From Immundisolibacteraceae bacterium (GTDB taxonomy: Bacteria > Pseudomonadota > Gammaproteobacteria > Immundisolibacterales > Immundisolibacteraceae): 10,528 nucleotides of DNA. Both the position numbers and the translations under genes were made by a program. Every line of letters starts with the position of its first letter. Position 1 is the stretch's first letter. The stretch covers positions 1 through 10,528 of the forward strand of contig JAESTY010000019.1 of assembly GCA_016763355.1 (NCBI GenBank). The letters are read 5' to 3'. The notes beneath the pieces are model-generated. The model was given only the letters and a program-made list of their open reading frames with translations. It made no database searches and had not been told where the DNA came from. Positions 5,693 to 10,528 of this stretch are shown here, piece by piece.

Positions 5693-8600
5693 GTGCCAAA
5701 ACGCCAAGATTTAAAAACTATTCTGATTATCGGCGCTGGCCCAATTGTGATTGGTCAGGCCTGTGAGTTTGATTACTCCGGTGTGCAGGCGTGTAAGGCG
5801 CTCAAGGAAGAAGGTTTTCGGGTGGTGCTGGTCAATTCCAATCCGGCTACCATCATGACCGATCCGGAAATGGCCGACGCGGTTTATATCGAGCCGATTA
5901 CCTGGCAAACGGTTGAAAAGATCATTGCTACCGAACGGCCGGATGCGATTTTGCCGACCATGGGTGGTCAAACCGCGCTCAACTGTGCTTTAGACCTGGC
6001 CAGTAATGGTGTACTCGAACGTTATAACGTCGAGATGATCGGCGCTAGCCGAGATGCCATCGATAAGGCGGAAGACCGAGAACGGTTCCGTCACGCGATG
6101 ACCCATATCGGTCTGGAAACTTCGCGTGCGGCAATTGCTCATAGCATGGAGGAGGCGCATCAGGTTCAGGCCAGCATTGGTTTTCCAACCATCATTCGAC
6201 CCTCCTTCACCATGGGTGGTAGCGGCGGTGGCATTGCTTATAACCGTGATGAATTTGTTGAGATCTGTGAACGCGGGCTCGACCTGTCGCCAACTCGTGA
6301 GTTGCTGATTGAAGAGTCGGTGCTGGGCTGGAAAGAATTTGAGATGGAAGTGGTCCGTGACTCAGCGGATAACTGCATCATCATCTGCGCCATCGAAAAT
6401 CTCGACCCGATGGGGGTGCACACAGGTGATTCAATCACCGTTGCGCCGGCCCAAACCCTGACTGACAAAGAATATCAGCTGATGCGTAATGCCTCGATAG
6501 CGGTGTTGCGGGAGATCGGCGTTGATACCGGTGGCTCGAACGTACAGTTTGCAGTCAATCCGGATGATGGCCGTTTGCTGGTCATCGAGATGAATCCACG
6601 GGTGTCGCGTTCTTCGGCTTTAGCTTCAAAGGCAACTGGTTTCCCAATTGCCAAAGTCGCAGCCAAATTGGCAGTGGGTTATACCCAGGATGAACTGGGT
6701 AATGACATTACCGGTGGGGTCACGCCGGCCTCGTTCGAACCCAGTATTGATTACGTGGTTACCAAGGTGCCACGGTTTGATTTCGAAAAATTTCCAGCTG
6801 CAGATGCGACGCTGACCACGCAAATGAAGTCGGTGGGTGAAGTAATGGCCATTGGCCGTACTTTCCAGGAATCGTTGCAAAAAGCGTTGCGTGGTCTGGA
6901 AATTGATGTCGACGGTTTAAATCCAATTGAGCTGCCTGGTGAAGGTGTCGGCAGTCGCGCTGAGCAGCGTCGTCAATTTTTGCAAGTGCCTGGCGCAAAA
7001 CGAATCTGGCATTTGGCCGAAGCATTGCGTGAAGGCATGAGTGTTGAAGAGGCCTTCGGGCTTACCGGCATTGATATGTGGTTTCTTGATCAGCTGATTG
7101 ATTTGATCGAGGTTGAAAAACAGATTACCGCTTTGCCACTAGAGTCAGCGACGGTTAGAAGTTGGAAGCGTAAAGGTTTTTCAGATAGACGCATCGCCAG
7201 TTTGCGCAATCAATCTGAGCTGGATATCCGAAAATTTCGTTATGACGAAAATATTCATCCGGTTTTTAAGCGGGTTGACTCCTGTGCTGCAGAGTTTCCA
7301 TCGGCGACGACTTACCTCTATTCCACTTACGAGCAGGAGTGTGAATCAGAGCCGACTGGTCGCGACAAGATTATGATTCTTGGTGGTGGTCCGAATCGAA
7401 TCGGCCAGGGTATCGAATTTGATTATTGCTGTGTGCATGCGGCCATGGCGCTGCGCGAAGCCGGTTATGAGACCATCATGGTCAACTGCAATCCAGAGAC
7501 GGTTTCGACTGATTACGACACCTCGGACCGGCTCTATTTTGAATCTCTGACCGCTGAAGATGTGCTTGAAATCGTCCGTGTTGAAAAACCAGTCGGTGTG
7601 ATCGTGCAGTTTGGTGGGCAGACCCCGCTGAAGTTGGCCAGGCAGCTCGAAGCCGCCGGTGCGCCAATTATCGGCACCAGCCCGGATGCGATTGACCGGG
7701 CTGAAGACCGAGAGCGGTTTCAGCAGCTTGCCGAAAAACTCAATCTATTACAGCCGCCTAATGCCACTGCAAGCAATATTGAGCAGGCGCTAGTGGGCGC
7801 GGCTGAAGTGGGTTATCCGTTGGTGGTGCGACCTTCCTATGTGCTCGGTGGCCGGGCAATGGAAATTGTTCGCGACGACGAGCAGTTAAAGCGCTACATG
7901 CGCAACGCGGTGGCGGTCAGTAATGACGCGCCAGTGCTGCTGGATCGATTTCTTGATGATGCCATTGAAGTAGATGTAGATGCGGTCTGTGATCGTACCG
8001 ATGTGGTTGTTGGCGCGGTGATGCAACATATCGAGCAGGCCGGCGTCCATTCTGGTGACTCAGCTTGCTGTTTGCCGCCGTATAGTATTTCTGCCGACAT
8101 GATGGCCGAAATGGAGCGCCAGACCATCGCCCTGGGACTGGAGATCGGCGTGATTGGGTTGATGAATATCCAGTTCGCCATTAGGGGTGAAGATCTTTAT
8201 ATTCTCGAAGTGAACCCACGGGCATCGCGTACCGTACCCTTTGTTTCTAAAGCAACGTCGCGGCCTCTGGCTAAGGTGGCGGCGCGCTGCATGATTGGCA
8301 AAAGTCTGGCTGAGCAGGATGTCCTGAAAACTATCATACCGAGCTATTTCTCAGTCAAAGAGGCGGTGTTTCCGTTTGCTAAGTTTCCCGGGGTTGATGT
8401 CCTGCTAGGGCCAGAAATGAAATCCACCGGTGAAGTGATGGGCGTGGGAGATAGTTTTGGTGAAGCTTTCGGTAAAGCTCAGCTAGCCGCAGGCAATCCT
8501 CTGCCAGCACCCGGTAAGGCTTTCATTTCCGTTCGGGAAGCCGATAAACGCGAGTCGTTGATTTCCGTATGCAAGAGTCTGCTGGTTTCAGGCTTTGAGT

Positions 8601-8914
8601 TGATCGCGACTCGGGGCACCCAGGGTTTTCTACACCAGGCGGGGATCGAATGTGCGCAGATCAATAAGGTTAAAGAAGGCCGTCCGCACGTAGTTGATAT
8701 GATCACCAACGACGAAATTCGGTTTATTGTTAACACCACCGAAGGCCAACAGGCAGTAGCCGATTCATATACCATTCGACGAGCTGCGCTACGGTTTGTG
8801 GTGCCTTACACCACCACGATTGCCGGGGCTGAGGCAACCTGTCAGGCGCTGGCAGTTTCTGGCAAACTCGAGGTGAGAGCGTTGCGGACATTACATGGCG
8901 GATTAACAGTATGA
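5693..8914 (+). CDS. carB: Carbamoyl-phosphate synthase large subunit
   Basis: CarB uses two ATP, bicarbonate and ammonia supplied by CarA to make carbamoyl phosphate. I chose GTG at 5693, one base after the carA stop. It gives MPKRQDLK, matching the E. coli start MPKRTDIK, and a length of 1073 residues, identical to E. coli. A TTG 15 nt upstream in the same frame would add MPGNN with no homology. From the GTG, residues run in E. coli register, with Arg129 in AEDRERF and Arg169 in TIIRPSFT. The duplicated ATP-grasp halves (about 1-400 and 550-935) flank an oligomerisation region. GQACEFDYSG in the first half is echoed by GQGIEFDYCC in the second. The allosteric domain retains NKVKEGRPH. At the ornithine site E. 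coli has YDTT where this protein has YTTT, so effector response may differ. The ribosome binding site is weak; coupling to carA is likely. Confidence 0.97.
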   Translation: MPKRQDLKTILIIGAGPIVIGQACEFDYSGVQACKALKEEGFRVVLVNSNPATIMTDPEMADAVYIEPITWQTVEKIIATERPDAILPTMGGQTALNCALDLASNGVLERYNVEMIGASRDAIDKAEDRERFRHAMTHIGLETSRAAIAHSMEEAHQVQASIGFPTIIRPSFTMGGSGGGIAYNRDEFVEICERGLDLSPTRELLIEESVLGWKEFEMEVVRDSADNCIIICAIENLDPMGVHTGDSITVAPAQTLTDKEYQLMRNASIAVLREIGVDTGGSNVQFAVNPDDGRLLVIEMNPRVSRSSALASKATGFPIAKVAAKLAVGYTQDELGNDITGGVTPASFEPSIDYVVTKVPRFDFEKFPAADATLTTQMKSVGEVMAIGRTFQESLQKALRGLEIDVDGLNPIELPGEGVGSRAEQRRQFLQVPGAKRIWHLAEALREGMSVEEAFGLTGIDMWFLDQLIDLIEVEKQITALPLESATVRSWKRKGFSDRRIASLRNQSELDIRKFRYDENIHPVFKRVDSCAAEFPSATTYLYSTYEQECESEPTGRDKIMILGGGPNRIGQGIEFDYCCVHAAMALREAGYETIMVNCNPETVSTDYDTSDRLYFESLTAEDVLEIVRVEKPVGVIVQFGGQTPLKLARQLEAAGAPIIGTSPDAIDRAEDRERFQQLAEKLNLLQPPNATASNIEQALVGAAEVGYPLVVRPSYVLGGRAMEIVRDDEQLKRYMRNAVAVSNDAPVLLDRFLDDAIEVDVDAVCDRTDVVVGAVMQHIEQAGVHSGDSACCLPPYSISADMMAEMERQTIALGLEIGVIGLMNIQFAIRGEDLYILEVNPRASRTVPFVSKATSRPLAKVAARCMIGKSLAEQDVLKTIIPSYFSVKEAVFPFAKFPGVDVLLGPEMKSTGEVMGVGDSFGEAFGKAQLAAGNPLPAPGKAFISVREADKRESLISVCKSLLVSGFELIATRGTQGFLHQAGIECAQINKVKEGRPHVVDMITNDEIRFIVNTTEGQQAVADSYTIRRAALRFVVPYTTTIAGAEATCQALAVSGKLEVRALRTLHGGLTV

Positions 8915-9387
8915 ATAAAGAACCCATAACAAAATCAGGGGTGGAAGTACTCAAGGCCGAGCTGCACAAACTCACTCACGAAGACCGTCCGCGGATTATT
9001 CAGGCGATTGCCGAAGCGCGTGAACACGGCGATTTAAAGGAAAATGCGGAATATCATGCGGCACGCGAGCAGCAGGGTTTCGCAGAAGGTCGCATTGCCG
9101 AAATTGAACAGCGTTTAGGTAAAGCCAGTGTTATTGATCCGCTCGCGGTTAACGCCGATGGCCGGATTGTGTTTGGGGCTACTGTGACGATGGTTAATGT
9201 CGCAGACGATTCGGAAGTCTGTTATCAAATTGTCGGTGTTGATGAGGCAGACATAAAAGTTGGCAAGGTCTCCTATCAGTCGCCGATAGCCCGAGCGATG
9301 ATTGGTAAGGAAGTTGATGATGACGCCGTGGTTCCGGCTCCCGGGGGTGCCATCACCTATGAAATATTGAAGATTGAATATGTTTAG
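8911..9387 (+). CDS. greA: Transcription elongation factor GreA
   Basis: GreA binds the secondary channel of RNA polymerase and stimulates cleavage of the 3' end of nascent RNA in backtracked complexes, rescuing stalled elongation. The 158-residue product equals E. coli GreA in length. The N-terminal coiled coil (about 10-75) carries REHGDLKENAEYHAAREQQG, with tip acidic residues Asp41 and Glu44. The C-terminal FKBP-like domain includes FGATVTMVN, SPIARAMIGKE and the terminal ILKIEYV. The ATG at 8911 overlaps the carB stop in an ATGA arrangement, so translational coupling with carB is expected. The only upstream purine-rich element is the weak GGCGGA (8898-8903). Some gammaproteobacteria, including Pseudomonas, carry greA directly after carB. 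The gene is intact. Confidence 0.98.
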   Translation: MNKEPITKSGVEVLKAELHKLTHEDRPRIIQAIAEAREHGDLKENAEYHAAREQQGFAEGRIAEIEQRLGKASVIDPLAVNADGRIVFGATVTMVNVADDSEVCYQIVGVDEADIKVGKVSYQSPIARAMIGKEVDDDAVVPAPGGAITYEILKIEYV

Positions 9388-9424
9388 TCCGATCGTCTGC
9401 GCTAGCTTTTCTGCATCATAGAAC

Positions 9425-10048
9425 ATGGTAAAAAAAACGGCTTCTAGCCGTCGCTGGTTGGATCGGCATGTATCGGATGAATGGGTTCAGCAGGCCCAAC
9501 AGGATGGTTATCGTTCGCGGGCAAGTTACAAATTGCTTGGCATTGATCAGCGCGACAAATTGTTTAGTCGCCACGCTACTGTTATTGATTTGGGTGCCGC
9601 GCCAGGAGGTTGGTCGCAGGTGGCTCGTCGGGCCCTTGATGACAAGAGTAGGGTGATCGCGCTGGATATTTTGGAGATGGAGCCGCTGCCGGGTGTGGAG
9701 TTTATTCAGGGTGATTTCCGTCAGCAGGTGGTGCTTGATCAATTGATAGCCTTGCTAGGCAATCAAAAGGTCGACCTTGTAATTAGTGATATGGCCCCCA
9801 ATATATCGGGTATTAAGGCGGTTGATCAGCCCGCGTTAATTAACCTGCTGGAACTGGCGTTAGAGCTGTCTGAGTTGGTGTTAAAACCTAATGGCAAAAT
9901 GTTGGTCAAAGTTTTTGAAGGTTCGGGCTTGGCAGAATTTCGCCAGCGGGTGAAAGCCTGCTTTAACAAAGTAGTGATGCGTAAACCTGCAGCTTCGCGC
10001 AATAGTAGTGCAGAACAGTTTTTACTGGCCACGGGTTTTCAGGGCTAG
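9425..10048 (+). CDS. rlmE: 23S rRNA (uridine-2'-O-)-methyltransferase RlmE (FtsJ/RrmJ)
   Basis: RlmE methylates the 2'-O of U2552 in the A loop of 23S rRNA, using S-adenosylmethionine, late in 50S subunit assembly. The 207-residue product is close to E. coli RlmE (209). It has the SAM-binding motif VIDLGAAPGGWSQ at 53-65 and SDMAPNISG at 121-129. The catalytic K-D-K-E tetrad is complete: Lys36, Asp122, Lys162 (in LVKVFEG) and Glu197. The basic N terminus and RRWLDRH are typical. The ATG at 9425 gives the normal N terminus, although no clear ribosome binding site precedes it. The gap to greA is only 37 nt, without promoter or terminator, so it is probably co-transcribed with carAB-greA. The yhbY gene found near greA and rlmE in E. 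coli and Pseudomonas is absent here. Confidence 0.97.
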   Translation: MVKKTASSRRWLDRHVSDEWVQQAQQDGYRSRASYKLLGIDQRDKLFSRHATVIDLGAAPGGWSQVARRALDDKSRVIALDILEMEPLPGVEFIQGDFRQQVVLDQLIALLGNQKVDLVISDMAPNISGIKAVDQPALINLLELALELSELVLKPNGKMLVKVFEGSGLAEFRQRVKACFNKVVMRKPAASRNSSAEQFLLATGFQG

Positions 10049-10243
10049 CGGTATACAGGTTGAGTGAAAAGATTATGCTGATGCGGTTTTAGGCCGGTAT
10101 TGGGCTGGTCGATAGAGATTGAACACGGTAGCATGCTGAAAACGGTCTAGAAGCGGTTTTGTCTGGATATGGCTTGCTGGTTTCGGGTGATATGGCTTAC
10201 TGCCTATTACTTATATAAATGAAGGTAACTGCGGTTGAACGGA
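10049..10243 (+). promoter_or_regulatory. rlmE-ftsH intergenic region, possible ftsH control region
   Basis: This 195-nt gap is long compared with the tight packing upstream and probably holds an ftsH promoter or regulatory site. I see no sigma-32 consensus and no confident sigma-70 pair. TATAAA at 10214-10219 resembles a -10 but has no -35 partner and lies too close to the start. AAAAC (10138-10142) can pair with GTTTT (10156-10160) in a weak hairpin. The clearest structure is the direct repeat at 10166-10202. Confidence 0.4.
10166..10202 (+). repeat. 14-bp near-perfect direct repeat upstream of ftsH
   Basis: GATATGGCTTGCTG (10166-10179) recurs as GATATGGCTTACTG (10189-10202), differing at one base, with a 23-bp period. 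That is close to two turns of B-DNA, as expected for paired protein-binding sites on one face of the helix. It ends 33-42 nt before the possible ftsH start codons. No known regulator site is recognised. Confidence 0.7.
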
Positions 10244-10528
10244 ATGGCCAAAAATATCGTCCTCCGGATTGTCGTTGTACTGGTGTTGATGAGCGTTTTC
10301 AGCAGCATGTCCACCGATGGTAATCAGACCAATAACATTACCTATTCTCAATTTGTTGGCGAGGTGAAGTCCGGATCGGTGCAATCTGTCCGTATCCAGG
10401 GTAATTCGTTAATAGTGACCAATCGCAGTGGTCACCATTACGAGGTTTATGCCCCACGGGACGATGAACTGATAAATGACCTGCTCGCTAATGGGGTAGA
10501 AGTTCGGGCGGAGCCTCCAGAAGGCCAG
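10244..10528 (+). CDS. ftsH: ATP-dependent zinc metalloprotease FtsH, N-terminal part (partial)
   Basis: FtsH is the inner-membrane AAA+ protease that degrades sigma-32, LpxC and misassembled membrane proteins in E. coli. Only the first 95 codons are present; the AAA+ and zinc-protease domains lie beyond the window. The N terminus MAKNIVLRIVVVLVLMSVFS matches E. coli MAKNLILWLVIAVVLMSVFQ and forms the first membrane segment (about 4-22). The periplasmic domain follows, with ITYSQFVGEVKSGSV and the end VEVRAEPPEGQ resembling E. coli VKVVGEPPEEP. The ATG at 10244 gives the conserved MAKN start, but AAGG (10222-10225) is about 18 nt away. An in-frame TTG at 10235 (adding MNG) is better spaced, so the true start may be 10235. 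The reading frame is open to the window edge. The frame start is uncertain; the family is not. Confidence 0.93.
   Translation, partial: MAKNIVLRIVVVLVLMSVFSSMSTDGNQTNNITYSQFVGEVKSGSVQSVRIQGNSLIVTNRSGHHYEVYAPRDDELINDLLANGVEVRAEPPEGQ

Noticed and set aside
5693..8914. Internal duplication in carB as a novel repeat
   Set aside because: The two ATP-grasp halves are the well-known ancient duplication of the CarB family.
9416..9742. 108-codon minus-strand frame over rlmE
   Set aside because: It is antisense to a gene with a complete catalytic tetrad and has no recognisable features of its own.

Overview
The window carries a contiguous, all-forward block of housekeeping genes in the order grpE (3' end), dnaK, dnaJ, dapB, carA, carB, greA, rlmE, ftsH (5' end). 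This order, with protein sequences close to those of Escherichia coli and Pseudomonas, points to the chromosome of a gammaproteobacterium of moderate GC content. The species cannot be named from the sequence. I see no mobile element, CRISPR array, tRNA, rRNA or recognisable accessory system.

Layout: bases 1-69 are the end of grpE. A near-perfect sigma-32 promoter overlaps the grpE stop codon and drives dnaK (169-2112). The 169-bp dnaK-dnaJ gap holds an intrinsic terminator, a second long hairpin and a smaller third one before the dnaJ ribosome binding site. dnaJ (2282-3373) and dapB (3378-4217) are almost abutting. A 316-bp non-coding region then precedes carA. It contains a candidate sigma-70 promoter and a very strong intrinsic terminator ending only 27 nt before the carA start codon. 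carA (TTG start), carB (GTG start) and greA are tightly packed: 1 nt separates carA and carB, and carB and greA overlap by 4 nt. rlmE follows after 37 nt. A 195-nt gap with a 14-bp near-perfect direct repeat then leads to ftsH, which runs off the window.

Functionally there are three groups. GrpE, DnaK, DnaJ and FtsH are chaperone and quality-control proteins, and RlmE is a heat-shock rRNA methyltransferase in E. coli. CarA and CarB form carbamoyl-phosphate synthetase, feeding arginine and pyrimidine synthesis. DapB acts in lysine and peptidoglycan precursor synthesis. GreA rescues backtracked RNA polymerase.

The genes are ordinary; the interest lies in the non-coding DNA. The best candidate for something undescribed is the carA leader, where a terminator sits between any plausible promoter and the carA start, implying transcription attenuation of carAB. 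The dnaK-dnaJ hairpin cluster and the ftsH upstream repeat are secondary candidates. No novel multi-gene system was found.
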